A stretch of DNA of 64,000 nucleotides from Aporrectodea caliginosa (taxonomy: Eukaryota; Annelida; Clitellata; Crassiclitellata; Lumbricidae), in NCBI GenBank assembly GCA_020284085.1, contig JACEVL010000044.1, positions 600,001-664,000 on the forward strand, given 5' to 3'. Shown piece after piece: positions 13,101 to 24,194 of the stretch. The translations under genes were made by a program, and so were the position numbers. The notes beneath the pieces are model-generated. The model was given only the letters and a program-made list of their open reading frames with translations, did no database searches and was not told where the DNA came from. The first letter of the stretch is position 1. Every line of letters begins with the position of its first letter.

Positions 13101-13804
13101 CAAGCAGAGATTATAGGTAACCTTCAAATAAAATTAAATGAAATTTATTAGAGTCGATCTATTAATAGTCATGTTCACAATCAGAAGAAATAATTAAATT
13201 ATTAAATTAGGGAATAAAATCTGTGCAGGACAATCAATCAATCATAGAATTTATATAGCGCCTCTTCAAGGGCTCTACTCAGAGGCGCTCCCAAGCCAGG
13301 CCTGATCATAAGTGTCATAAGAGTGTGTGATCATAGAATAGGAATAGGTAGAGGTCTAAGTCGACCTAACCCATCGGGAGAAGAGGCTCAAAGAGCTTAT
13401 TGAGTCGTCCCCATAAGTAAAACAGAGTGCTAGGACAAGGAGAACAAGAATTAACAGACATGTCACATGGACTCTTACCCATACTTATCCTATGACAGCT
13501 GAACAATTTATTCATTAATTCATTCGGAAATTTATATAGCGCCCCTTCAAGAAAACTACTCAGAGGCGCATAATGTATTATGATTGCATTCTTATAATTC
13601 ATACTTCCCTCTTTGATCGCACCCCCTGAAATAACATGTCGCACCCCCAATACATATACAAAGGCAGAAGAGTAGACAGGATCCGAAATAGAGACAGGAA
13701 CACGGCATAGGCCTACATGTGTCTGTCCAGTAAGCTGTTAGAATAGATTGAGTATAATATGTTTGTGCCATGGCTAAGTTGAAGATGTGTGGATAGGAAA
13801 GCAT

Positions 13805-13833
13805 GCACCCTAACCCTAACCCTAACCCTAACC
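13805..13833 (-). repeat. Short telomere-like (CCCTAA)n, copy B
   Basis: The same hexamer block at the same relative position and with the same copy number as at 10,749-10,777. Confidence 0.95.
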
Positions 13834-14054
13834 GTGCTTTACGTTCTTCCTATGGGAGCTGTCGCTGCCAGCCGCAACTTCAGCAGTTGCTATGGCCACA
13901 GTCATCACGGAATTCAGACTCTGTCTCCTTTCAAGGCAGAAATTCACGTAAGCCAATCAGGTTCATGCGGACTGTCACGTATCTATGCAATGGTATCTGG
14001 ATGAATCATGACTGCCTCTTGTCAAATGACGATGTACACGTAAGTCAAAGCAGA

Positions 14055-14478
14055 CGGTCTTCCATACTTGATGACTACAACGGTCTTTCATACTTGATTA
14101 CTACAACGGTCTTCCATACTTGATTACTACAACGGTCTTCCATACTTGATTACTACAACGGTCTTCCATACTTGATTACTACAACGGTCTTCCATACTTG
14201 ATTACTACAACGGTCTTTCATACTTGATTACTACAACGGTCTTCCATACTTGATTACTACAACGGTCTTCCATACTTGATTACTACAACGGTCTTCCATA
14301 CTTGATTACTACAACGGTCTTCCATACTTGATTACTACAACGGTCTTCCATACTTGATTACTACAACGGTCTTCCATACTTGATTACTACAACGGTCTTC
14401 CATACTTGATTACTACAACGGTCTTCCATACTTAATGACTACAACGGTCTTCCATACTTGATGACTACGGTCTTTCAT
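14055..14478. repeat. 26-bp minisatellite, copy B
   Basis: The same unit as 11,003-11,285 with about sixteen copies, so it has expanded relative to copy A. Confidence 0.95.
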
Positions 14479-14819
14479 ATTAGACAGCCATACTAACACG
14501 TAATATGTATGTATATATATATATATATATATATATTCTTGAATGAGAAGCACTAGCAAACGCACAGCACTGTACATGGCAAGCTTAATACATTCCAAAA
14601 ATTTATTTCACATACAAATCAAGAATTTAGTGAGAGAAGTAACTGTTATTGTATATCAAGGAGAACATGAGGGATGAAGAGCTAGGGTTAGTCGTAGGAG
14701 AGAAATGAAGAGCTGAAAAAGCCAGATCAAAGCTTGGAAACCTTGTTAATTTTTTTATTGGTTAGGAAGCATTTCTGAGTCAGGTTGTGAAACATGGGGA
14801 GCTCACGGTTATGGGAGAG

Positions 14820-14883
14820 AGAGAGACAGACAGACAACCATATAGACAAATAGACAGACAGACAGCCAAGCAGATAGACAGAC

Positions 14884-14915
<32 letters not shown>

Positions 14916-15573
14916 GCCAACCACATAGACAGACAGACGACAGACAGACAGACAGACAGCCAACCACATAGACAGACAGACAGACAGACATAGACAGACA
15001 GACAGATAGACAGACAGACAGCCAACCACATAGACAGACAGACAGACAGACAACCACAGACAGACAGAGACAGACAGACCAACCACACAGACAGACAGAC
15101 GACAGACAGACAGACAGACAGCCAACCACATAGACAGAGAGACGACAGACAGACAGACAGACAGCCAACCACATAGACAGACAGACGACAGACAGACAGA
15201 CAGACAGACAGCCAACCACATAGACAGACAGACGACAGACAGACAGACAGCCAACCACATAGACCACAGGACGAGACAGACAGACAGACAGCCAACCACA
15301 TAGACAGACAGACGACAGACAGACAGACAGACAGACAGACAGCCAACCCACAGACAGACAGACGACAGACAGACAGACAGACAGCCAACCACACAGACAG
15401 ACAGACGACAGACAGACGACAGACAGAGACAGACAGACAGACAGACAGCCAACCACATAGACAGACACAGGAGCTCACGGTTATGGGAGAGAAAGAGACA
15501 GACAAACAACCATATATAGACAAATAGACAGACAGACAGCCAACCACATAGACAGACAGACAGACAGCCAACC

Positions 15574-15619
<46 letters not shown>

Positions 15620-15726
15620 CCACATAGACAGACAGACGACAGACAGCCAACCACAGACAGACAGACAGCCAACCACATAGACAGACAGACAGACAGACAC
15701 ACAGCCAACCACAAAGACAGACAGAC

Positions 15727-15763
<37 letters not shown>

Positions 15764-15819
15764 CCACATAGACAGACAGACGACAGACAGACGACAGACA
15801 GCCAACCACATAGACAGAC

Positions 15820-15859
<40 letters not shown>

Positions 15860-16658
15860 CCACATAGACAGACAGACGACAGACAGACAGCCAACCACAT
15901 AGACAGACAGACAGCCAACCACATAGACAGACAGACAGCCAACCACATAGACAGACAGACGACAGACAGACAGACAGCCAACCAGAGCAGACAGACGACA
16001 GACAGACAGCCAACCACATAGACAGACAGACGACAGACAGACGACAGACAGACAGACAGCCAACCACATAGACAGACAGACGACAGACAGACAGCCAACC
16101 ACATAGACAGACAGACGACAGACAGACAGCCAACCACATAGACAGACAGACAGACAGCCAACCACATAGACAGACAGACGACAGACAGACAGACAGCCAA
16201 CCACATAGACAGACAGACGACAGACAGCCAACCACATAGACAGACAGACGACAGACAGACAGACAGACAGCCAACCACATAGACAGACAGACGACAGACA
16301 GACGACAGACAGACAGACAGCCAACCACATAGACAGACAGACGACAGACAGACAGCCAACCACATAGACAGACAGACAGACAGCCAACCAACCACATAGA
16401 CAGACAGACAGACAGCCAACCACATAGACAGACAGACGACAGACAGACAGACAGACAGCCAACCACATAGACAGACAGACGACAGACAGACGACAGACAG
16501 ACAGACAACCACATAGACAGACAGACGACAGACAGCCAACCACATAGACAGACAGACAGCCAACCAGACAGACAGACAGACAGAGACAGACAACCACATA
16601 GACAGACAGACGACAGACAGACAGACAGACAGACAGCCAACCACATAGACAGACAGAC

Positions 16659-16694
<36 letters not shown>

Positions 16695-17749
16695 GCCAAC
16701 CACATAGACAGACAGACGACAGACAGACGACAGACAGACAGACAGACAGACAGCCAACCACATAGACAGACAGACGACAGACAGACAGACAGACAGACAG
16801 CCAACCACATAGACAGACAGAAGACAGACAGACAGACAGACAGACAGCCAACCACATAGACAGACAGACAGACAGCCAACCACATAGACAGACAGACAGA
16901 CAGCCAACCACATAGACAGACAGACGACAGACAGACAGACAGACAGCCAACCACATAGACAGACAGACGACAGACAGCCAACCACATAGACAGACAGACG
17001 ACAGACAGACAGACAGACAGCCAACCACATAGACAGACAGACAGACAGCCAACCACATAGACAGACAGACAGACAGACAGACGACAGACAGACAGACAGC
17101 CAAACCACATAGACAGACAGACAGACAGCCAACCACATAGACAGACAGACGACAGACAGACAGACAACCACATAGACAGACAGACAGACAGCCAACCAAC
17201 CACATAGACAGACAGACAGACAGCCAACCACATAGACAGACAGACGACAGACAGACAGACAGACAGCCAACCACATAGACAGACAGACAGACAGCCAACC
17301 ACATAGACAGACAGACGACAGACAGACGACAGACAGACAGACAGCCAACCACATAGACAGACAGACAGACAGCCAACCACATAGACAGACAGACGACAGA
17401 CAGACAGCCAACCACATAGACAGACAGACAGACAGCCAACCAACCACATAGACAGACAGACAGACAGCCAACCACATAGACAGACAGACGACAGACAGAC
17501 AGACAGACAGACAGACAGCCAACCACATAGACAGACAGACGACAGACAGACAGACAGACAGACAGCCAACCACATAGACAGACAGACAGACAGCCAACCA
17601 CATAGACAGACAGACGACAGACAGACGACAGACAGACAGACAGCCAACCACATAGACAGACAGACGACAGACAGACAGACAGACAGACAGCCAACCACAT
17701 AGACAGACAGACGACAGACAGACAGACAGACTGACAGACAGCCAACCAC

Positions 17750-17784
<35 letters not shown>

Positions 17785-17807
17785 GCCAACCACATAGACA
17801 GACAGAC

Positions 17808-17839
<32 letters not shown>

Positions 17840-18135
17840 GCCAACCACACAGACAGACAGACGACAGACAGACAGACAGACAGCCAACCACATAGACAGA
17901 CAGACAGACAGACAGCCAACCACATAGACAGACAGACAGACAGCCAACCACATAGACAGACAGACAGACAGCCAACCACATAGACAGACACACAGACAGC
18001 CAACCACATAGACAGACAGACGACAGACAGACGACAGACAGACAGCCACATAGACAGACAGACAGACAGCCAGCCACATATACAGACGACAGACAGACGA
18101 CAGACAGACAGCCAACCAAGCAGATGGACAGTCAG
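14820..18135. repeat. GACA-rich satellite, copy B
   Basis: As in copy A but about 3.3 kb, with many units that carry an extra GACGACAGACAG block. At 15,469-15,545 the array contains a second copy of its own left boundary (GGAGCTCACGGTTATGGGAG...), which also occurs at 14,797-14,870. The minus-strand open frame of more than 1,100 codons is an artefact. Confidence 0.96.
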
Positions 18136-18530
18136 ATGCAAGCAGAGATTATAGGTAACCTTCAAATAAAATTAAATGAAATTTATTAGAGTCGATCTAT
18201 TGATAGTCATGTTCACAATCAGAAGAAATAATTAAATTATTAAATTAGGGAATAAAATCTGTGCAGGACAGTGTCATAAGAGTATGTGATCATAGAATAG
18301 GAATAGGTAGAGGTCTAAGTCGACTCATCGGGAGAAGAAGCTCAAAGAGCTTATTGAGTCGTCCCCATAAGTAAAACAGAGTGCTAGGACAAGGAGAACA
18401 AGAATTAACACCAGGTTTTTTGTAGGAAATTGTAAGCCACGGTGTTAACTCTTTTTCTCATGTCCTTCGTCTAACTCCGCACCTCATAGCCTACACAATC
18501 ATCTTCTTTCCTCTAAGCGGAATGTCTTAC

Positions 18531-18863
18531 CTTGGAGTTGGCTGTCATTTGACCGTTGCTTGCTTTTGACAGGCGTCCATTCGCCTCTTGTAAATCGCCG
18601 ATGTAGTAGTCGTTCATCATATTCATCGCTGCCTGAGAATGACGGTGTGGGACTCCGGACATCTGCTGTGTCACGTCCTTCCCGCCGTGTTCCACAAGGA
18701 TCTTCCATCCGCCTGGATGACGCCTCGCGAAAGAACTGACATCATAGACCTTGTGACCATAAACAATCCACAGGTCGCCCTCTGTCTTGTGCTTCGCCAC
18801 ATCGTGCATTGTAAACGAAGAAGACGAAGGGGAAGAGGAAGAAGAAGGAGAGCGAGCTGCCAT
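18531..18863 (-). CDS. FA2H: Fatty acid 2-hydroxylase, coding exon 1 (cytochrome b5 domain)
   Basis: FA2H adds a hydroxyl group at C2 of fatty acids for 2-hydroxy-sphingolipids in the ER; its N-terminal cytochrome b5 domain passes electrons to the di-metal site. This exon encodes residues 1-111: a Ser-rich leader (6-16), then the b5 fold at about 18-92, with heme ligand His49 in HPGGW and the second ligand in PHRHS (His75, or His73). I chose ATG at 18,863 because it has a good start context (GAC before, G after); the frame is open nine bases further upstream but only from a GTG. The donor AAG|GTAAGA is strong and joins exon 2 in phase 0. A (GTC)n tract lies at 18,899-18,920 in the presumed leader. 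Complete length would be about 360 residues, close to the 372 of human FA2H. Confidence 0.95.
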
Positions 18864-19640
18864 GTCCAACACGGGATGCGTCGTCTATACTATTTCAACC
18901 GTCGTCGTCGTCGTCGTCTTTAGCTGGTCGAAACGGAACTCAATCGAATTATTTATTGAATATAATATGTTGCACGAGATAATCTGGAGCGACACAGACC
19001 AACCTTTGACAACGCCGCCGCCTCTGCGTCTCTTCTTATCGCCGCCAATCACCTGTTATGAAATTACCAAGGTGAGCGTCGTGGACTTTACCGTAGAGTC
19101 TCGATTTAGCGCACCTGTATTATACTAACGCACGATCAATGGAAAGGCGCACGGATCGCTCATAATTGTTCATTATTTGTAATCAGAAATTCGCTAGAGA
19201 CATAAGCAGTCATTACCAGCCACGCTAAACGTTCGCAGTTAGAGATAGCAGGCTTTGTATTCCATCGAAATTAAAGTTCAAATGGAGAGCGAATAATTTG
19301 CATTATAGAAAGACGGTTTCTGAATGTACATGACTACAGCGGAGGCGTGTAGCTGCAGGCCCTACTGAATCTGTGGCCAGTGAATGATAAACAGACGCAT
19401 CAAGACAGACACGCAGAGACACCCAGATAAAGAGACACATACAAAAGGCATTCACATACACCAGACACCAGAAAAGACATTTACACAGAAATATGGAAAG
19501 GAAAACGACATACATCAACAGAAACTCTCATCGCCATTTTGATTTTTTAACTAGATAGAAAATATGGACAGGCAGACATAGAGATAAAAAACAAATTCAG
19601 ACAAGAGAACAAAGATGGGCAATGTTACAGATTGGTAAAA

Positions 19641-19671
<31 letters not shown>

Positions 19672-19790
19672 TGCCTATCTGTACTTTGGAGAGACAGAAA
19701 TACAGAATGACTGACAGACAATGAGGCAGATGCGTGTCTTTGTTAGATGACGATAGCCAATCACTGAACGCTTAGTCCTGTCTCGGAGGA
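18864..19790. other. FA2H 5' flank
   Basis: Presumed promoter and leader of FA2H. Apart from the (GTC)n tract and a short (ACAG)n tract at 19,640-19,670, nothing is recognisable; no TATA box was identified. Small open frames on both strands have no supporting motifs. Confidence 0.5.
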
Positions 19791-19799
19791 TCAATGGCA

Positions 19800-20830
19800 G
19801 TCGTCCTGACTTCCAATGCATTACTTAATTACCCATACCAGTCTGGTTTTACCAAGGGCCACTCGACTGACACAATACTCAGTTCCATTTTCAATGAACT
19901 CGTGTCTGTCATCTCTCTCTCTCTCTCACTAGGATTTCTGAGATTGTCTCTGCATCATTGATATTTCAGCAGCCTTCGATACCATTGATCACAACATCTT
20001 ACTATAATTCTTCTTTCAACCTGGTTCTGTTTCATTGACACTGCTCCTCCCTACATTCAGTCCTATATCTCTCCTCCCGCGCTCTCTCCGTTAAAACACC
20101 GGAAGCCTCATCCCAATAATGACCTCGCACTGTTGGTCTTCCTCAAGGTTTTGTTCTTGGGCTTTTCTGTTCGTCCTTTACAGTTACACTATCTGCATTC
20201 AACTCACTCATTCAAGCACCCTCAGCTGACCTTCGTCTGTAGGCTGTGCTAACGACATTCAGTCATTCATCTCCTTCTCCCTAAACAGCTTCTTCGACTT
20301 AATAGATCATCTTCTTCCTATGGTTAGGCCTACTCAAATCTCATTCTGGATTACATAAAATATTCTGTGCCTAAATCCGTCCTAACACTGAATTCATACT
20401 TAAGAGACCAGCTCAAGAAAATTCCAGATAACTCTCAACCTAGAATCTGCATTCACTGAAACATTAAAATACCTGGTCGAATAGAATACGTAGAGACCTA
20501 CTCCCATCACCCAACAACAACATACTTCAATCTGTCGAGCCCGACTGTCTTCGTCAGTTATTCATTATCCAACCACTTCGCTCAACCCGCTGCTCTTCTG
20601 CCTTAACACTCCACCGCCCTAGCTGTCGTCACCTCATAATAAAATCTGTAAGTCAATCTAGCCTAGCCATAGCTGTTCCGCCCCGCTGGAACAAACTCCC
20701 GTCAAAATTACTCCAAATGTCTGATCCATCCTAGGAACTCATCAGCATTTCACCTCTCACCGTGAATCCTCCACAGGTCTTTCACTCGAAACTGAAAACA
20801 CTGCTCTTTCTTAAATCCTATCCTGATTCC
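19800..20830 (+). pseudogene. Degenerate CR1/L2-like non-LTR reverse transcriptase
   Basis: No intact frame remains, but reverse transcriptase motifs appear in order on the plus strand: YQSGFTKGHSTDT (from 19,836), DISAAFDTIDHNILL (from 19,960), a GLPQG.VLG motif (20,135-20,160), a worn YADD box reading CANDIQ (20,247-20,262), and the C-terminal PPRWNKLPSKL followed by F.SKLKTLLF (20,678-20,812). Motif wording and order fit the CR1/L2/Rex group from memory. Frameshifts and stops separate the blocks, so this is an old dead copy. Sequence to about 21,250, ending near AAATAAATTAA, may be its 3' end. Confidence 0.8.
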
Positions 20831-21381
20831 TCGCCCTCCCCTTACCTGTAAACACCATCCACCGTAGCCGTCTGAACGTCTGCCTGCCTGATCCCTTTGG
20901 ATCTTGACCTGGAACAGATTTCGACCCTACATCCCTATAGATTCTGTGTTGACTAAGCGCCTGTAGAAATCTAGAGATTATGATTACGATAGCGCTGGTG
21001 ATTATAAAGTATGGGAATTGTAAAAAATAACTGGGGGTAGACGTTGATTTATTGGATGACTCGATAAGCACTGTGCTTCTTCTCCTCCTCATCAGTTGTT
21101 ACTCTATCGCTTATGAAGTGAGGTATCTTATCATTGCACTGTTTATACATTAACTTGTCTAATTATCATTTCTGAACATTGTTTCATTGTATGTTATGCT
21201 TCTTTCATTGATTTCTTGCTGTACAGTGTACACTGATACAAATAAATTAACGAACGATATGTGCAGTTTGGGTGTGAAATGTAGACTTTACTATGGGAGC
21301 CTAAAAAAGACTAGGGGTTGAACCCCCAACCCCCCAAACCCCCTCCGGAAATTCTCACCCTGGAATTATGCGACACAAGAT

Positions 21382-21425
21382 ACATTGTATTGTATTGTAT
21401 TGCATTGTATTGTATTGCATTTGAT
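21382..21425 (-). repeat. (TTGTA)n pentamer tract
   Basis: Repeated ATTGT pentamers; as (ACAAT)n this is the tail seen on the SINE at 23,331-23,572, so it is probably the 3' end of a minus-strand SINE relic. Confidence 0.6.
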
Positions 21426-21759
21426 CATTTATAAAAGTACAATCACTGCATAAGCCTTTCAGAAGCACTGTCAGTGCGAGGTACCCCGAGAGAAAAGGAA
21501 TGTTTTAAGGCACAAAAATCGGCAGAGATATAGATAGTAGTGACACAAAGTTATCTTTGTGTAATTTATTTATAACAGGGGAGGTCCAGCTTTGCCTGTG
21601 TGGCCAAAGTCTTTAAACAGGACTACGTGCTGAAAAGTGTTAATATGTTCTAAGTTGCAGTGTTCAATGTAGCGTTCAAAGCTCTTGACGTTGGTAGCGT
21701 TCAATGCTTCTTACGCAGGTAGCGTTCAATGTTTCTTATGAGAGGTAAAGTAGAAAGCT

Positions 21760-22300
21760 TCTTACGAGATGTCACAGAGAGCGAGGTCCAACGAGCTCTA
21801 TGACGAGCGGTGTCCCAGAGCGAACTACGTTCTAGTTCCGGCGATGAGCGATGTTCCTGGCGCGCGGAGTTCCGGTGGATGCTACAACGAGCAAGTTGCC
21901 ATCCCGCGAAGGAAGCTCCAGCCAGCGAGCTCTATGGCGAGCGGAGTTCCAGTGGATGCTACAACGCGCAAGTAGCGATCCCGCGAAGGAAGCTCCAGCC
22001 AGCGGACGACATAGTAACGCAGTGGGCTTTTGGCGACGAGCAATGTTGTAGGCCCCAGCGACAATCGACGTAGTATGAGCGACGTAGTAGGCTCCAGAGA
22101 CGAGCGACGACGTAGATGCTTGAGCGACGTAGTAGGCTCCAGAGACGAGCGACGACGTAGGATGCTTGAGCGACGTAGTAGGATGCTTGAGCGACGTAGT
22201 AGGCTCCAGCGACGACATAGGATGCTCGACAGGAGATTCACTGGCGAGCGGCGAGCGTCGTCCGAAGAAAGCTCTAGCCAGCGAATCTCCATCAACTAAG
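21760..22300. repeat. GC-rich short tandem repeats
   Basis: A 77-bp unit occurs twice (21,871-21,947 and 21,948 on; TCC.GTGGATGCTACAACG ... GAAGCTCCAGCCAGCG), followed by a family of TGAGCGACGTAGTAGG units at 22,070-22,220. The overlapping open frames on both strands have no domain signature and follow the repeat phase. A diverged coding origin cannot be excluded but is not supported. Confidence 0.7.
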
Positions 22301-22430
22301 CGAGACTCAAGCGACGAGCGAGTGTGTCCTTCTTGAAGTCGGCGAAACTTCTGTGTGGACGACTGATTAAAATTCAGCGACGAAGTAACTCGACCAAAGA
22401 GATTAGTCTCTCCCAGTTCTTCTTAAATTC

Positions 22431-22468
22431 GTTTATTTAACGACGCCGTCATATCGACGATGATTGGC
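22431..22468 (-). repeat. 38-bp match to the 3' end of the histone-cluster LINE
   Basis: Bases 22,431-22,468 are identical to 49,967-50,004 and 62,362-62,399, next to the LINE 3' terminus, and include the AATAAA signal on the minus strand. Similarity stops abruptly on both sides. It could be a very short dead copy or the tail of a SINE that shares the LINE's 3' end. Confidence 0.75.
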
Positions 22469-22479
22469 CAGTTCTTCTC

Positions 22480-23150
22480 TCTCTCGAGGCCTATATGACC
22501 AATGCAGGTCAGCTAAAAGAAAGGTGTCTTTAAAAGAACGTATAAAAGTTTCCTAAACACTCGCCAGGTGTCACCGGCGTGAAGACTCATTTTCCTAGGA
22601 GCGACAGTTTTGCGACAGTAGGGTGGAGTGAAAGAAATATTTTTGAGCAAACGTTTGGTAATAGTGATGAAAAGTTGCAAGCATGTTAGTGTAAACAGAC
22701 TTAAAATAGTTTAAATCTTGCTTTGTGTCTTGTGGCATGCTGTGTCATTGTCTGTTTTGAATAATAAACTAACACTTGTGATTTGGGTACTCTTCGTGTA
22801 GTTTGTGTGGTGAAATGATGTCGTGTGTGGAGGAGCTGATGAGTATCGGTGTCTTTGAAGATTACACGTGTTTCTAGTATGTAGGCCTATGTGTTGTTTT
22901 GTGTGTGCTTGAAGATGGCAGCGTCCAGGAAGTTAATTTCCGATAGAGATATTTTTATGTCAGCAGAGGCGTCTACACCATGTAAACCTAGGAGCAAATG
23001 CTCCATCCAAGAAATAGGGGGAGACCTCATTGAGAAATTAGGGGATTCAATTTTTTTTAATGTCGTACCATGGGAAGGGGAGCGGAAGGAGTAGTTGCTC
23101 CAATGACTTAGGGGGGGACAGACGCCCCTGTATGTCAGGAATTAGCGTGT
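22480..23150. other. Region without recognised gene
   Basis: Unique sequence. A 67-codon frame at 22,891-23,094 (plus) starts with a Met-rich leader and has no recognised domain; it abuts the Penelope-like relic and may simply be its worn 3' part read on the wrong strand. Confidence 0.4.
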
Positions 23151-23680
23151 TTAAGTATGCTTCGCAAGTTCTCGTGCTGCTAGTTCGGCGCGGGTGCCTG
23201 TCCATACGGATAAGATGTCATCAAGAAATCTGAAATAGAACTTGGGTTTAATATGAAAAAGGTTCCTAGCCTTCTCGTCAAATTCCACTGAATAAGATTA
23301 GACCTATAGGTAGACTAGGAGCATAATCAACTGGGGCGCGGTGGTTTAGGGGTATGTTCGGTGCCTTGCAGCTGGAGGGTTGCGGGTTCGAATCCACCTC
23401 AAAGTCGCCGCGTAGGGACCCTGGGCAAGTCCTTCACTCGCAATTGCTCATGCGCTTCGGCGTGAAACTTCGATTCAGCGTTCGCGCAGTAGTCGGGAGC
23501 GCCTCTGAATGGGAAATCTGGTAGGGGCGCTATAACAAGTGTTCAAATACAATACAATACAATAATAATGGTTTGCCCATAGCCGTACCAAATACCTGGA
23601 GAAAGATCTCGTTGCGAAATCTGAAGTCATTATTTCTCATCGGTAATTATAACAGTTTCATGGCTGCTGCCCTGCGCTTG
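23150..23680 (-). pseudogene. Penelope-like element reverse transcriptase relic
   Basis: Minus-strand translation gives two characteristic blocks: NDFRFRNEIFLQVFGTAMGKP (about 23,640-23,572), matching the GTAMG motif of Penelope-like retroelements, and KARNLFHIKPKFYFRFLDDILSVWTG (about 23,275-23,190), where FLDDI takes the place of the YxDD catalytic box. The blocks are separated by a SINE inserted at 23,331-23,572, and a frameshift near 23,300 plus later stops show the copy is dead. The usual GIY-YIG endonuclease domain was not found nearby. Family assignment is from remembered motifs. Confidence 0.75.
23331..23572 (+). mobile_element. tRNA-derived SINE with (ATACA)n tail
   Basis: Begins GGGGCGCGGTGGTTTAGGGG (A-box region), with a perfect B-box GGTTCGAATCC at 23,385-23,395, a body containing GGGCAAGTCCTTCACTC, a 3' part ending GGGGCGCTATAACAAG, and an (ATACA)n tail. 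It splits a Penelope-like RT block, so it is younger than that relic. A short ATAAT on both sides may be the target duplication. Fragments of the same 3' end (GCGCTATATAAAT, minus strand) occur near 10,470, 13,250 and 58,350-58,395. Confidence 0.85.
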
Positions 23681-23689
23681 GTTTTCAAT

Positions 23690-24139
23690 TGGCACTTCAC
23701 AAATCACGATAATGTAGCAATGTAATGTAATGTAACGTAATGTAAATCTTTGAAATTTCTCAGCGCCCAGAAGTCTGGTCAGGGAGACCAGCTAGCTAAT
23801 CCTTCGCATACGACGAAACCAACGAATTGTTATCATTGTTATCATTCGGGTAAAGCAGTGGCTAAATGCTTGGGATAGAATCTATATTAGCCATCAGTTT
23901 CTTTAGCCATCAGTCTCTATTTGCCACGATAAAATACACACCATCTTGCAGTCAGTGAATAATAGTTACATTATCTTGTTGAGGTAAAAATTGGAAGAAG
24001 TTTCACTTTAATTATCGTTTAATTATGTTTGGCATTATATCTCTTAGATAAGCCTACTAGATTAACTAGAAGAAAGTTTTCCACTTACTCTGATAAGTAA
24101 CTGTTATACTTTAGCGGCTTAAGCTCTAAACTCTGGGAC

Positions 24140-24194
<55 letters not shown>

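Larger units (their letters stand above)
10404..13456. repeat. Segmental tandem duplication, copy A
   Basis: The first of two adjacent copies of a composite segment, running from ATGTCACATGGACTC to GGACAAGGAGAACAAGAATT. Order: unique part (10,404-10,748), CCCTAA repeats, unique part, 26-bp minisatellite (11,003-11,285), unique part (11,290-11,570), GACA satellite (11,571-13,100), unique tail. The unique parts match copy B almost base for base at an offset of 3,056 bp. Copy A has about 77 extra bases near 13,231-13,308 (a SINE-like end with TATATAGCGCC) that copy B lacks. Confidence 0.93.
13460..18410. repeat. Segmental tandem duplication, copy B
   Basis: The second copy of the 10,404-13,456 segment. 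It is longer (4.95 kb against 3.05 kb), mainly because its GACA satellite is about 3.3 kb rather than 1.5 kb and its 26-bp minisatellite has more copies. It also has an (AT)n run at 14,510-14,536 not present in copy A. The FA2H exon 1 donor lies only 120 bp beyond its right end. Confidence 0.93.

Noticed and set aside
14727..18165. Minus-strand Cys/Leu/Ser/Val-rich frames of 894-1,130 codons (and 293-374 codons at 12,003-13,127)
   Set aside because: Same cause: GACA satellite with no stop codon in the minus-strand frames. Several frames are open over the same DNA.
21769..22299. Overlapping frames of 66-137 codons
   Set aside because: They follow local tandem repeats of TGAGCGACGTAG and a 77-bp unit; open on both strands with no domain.
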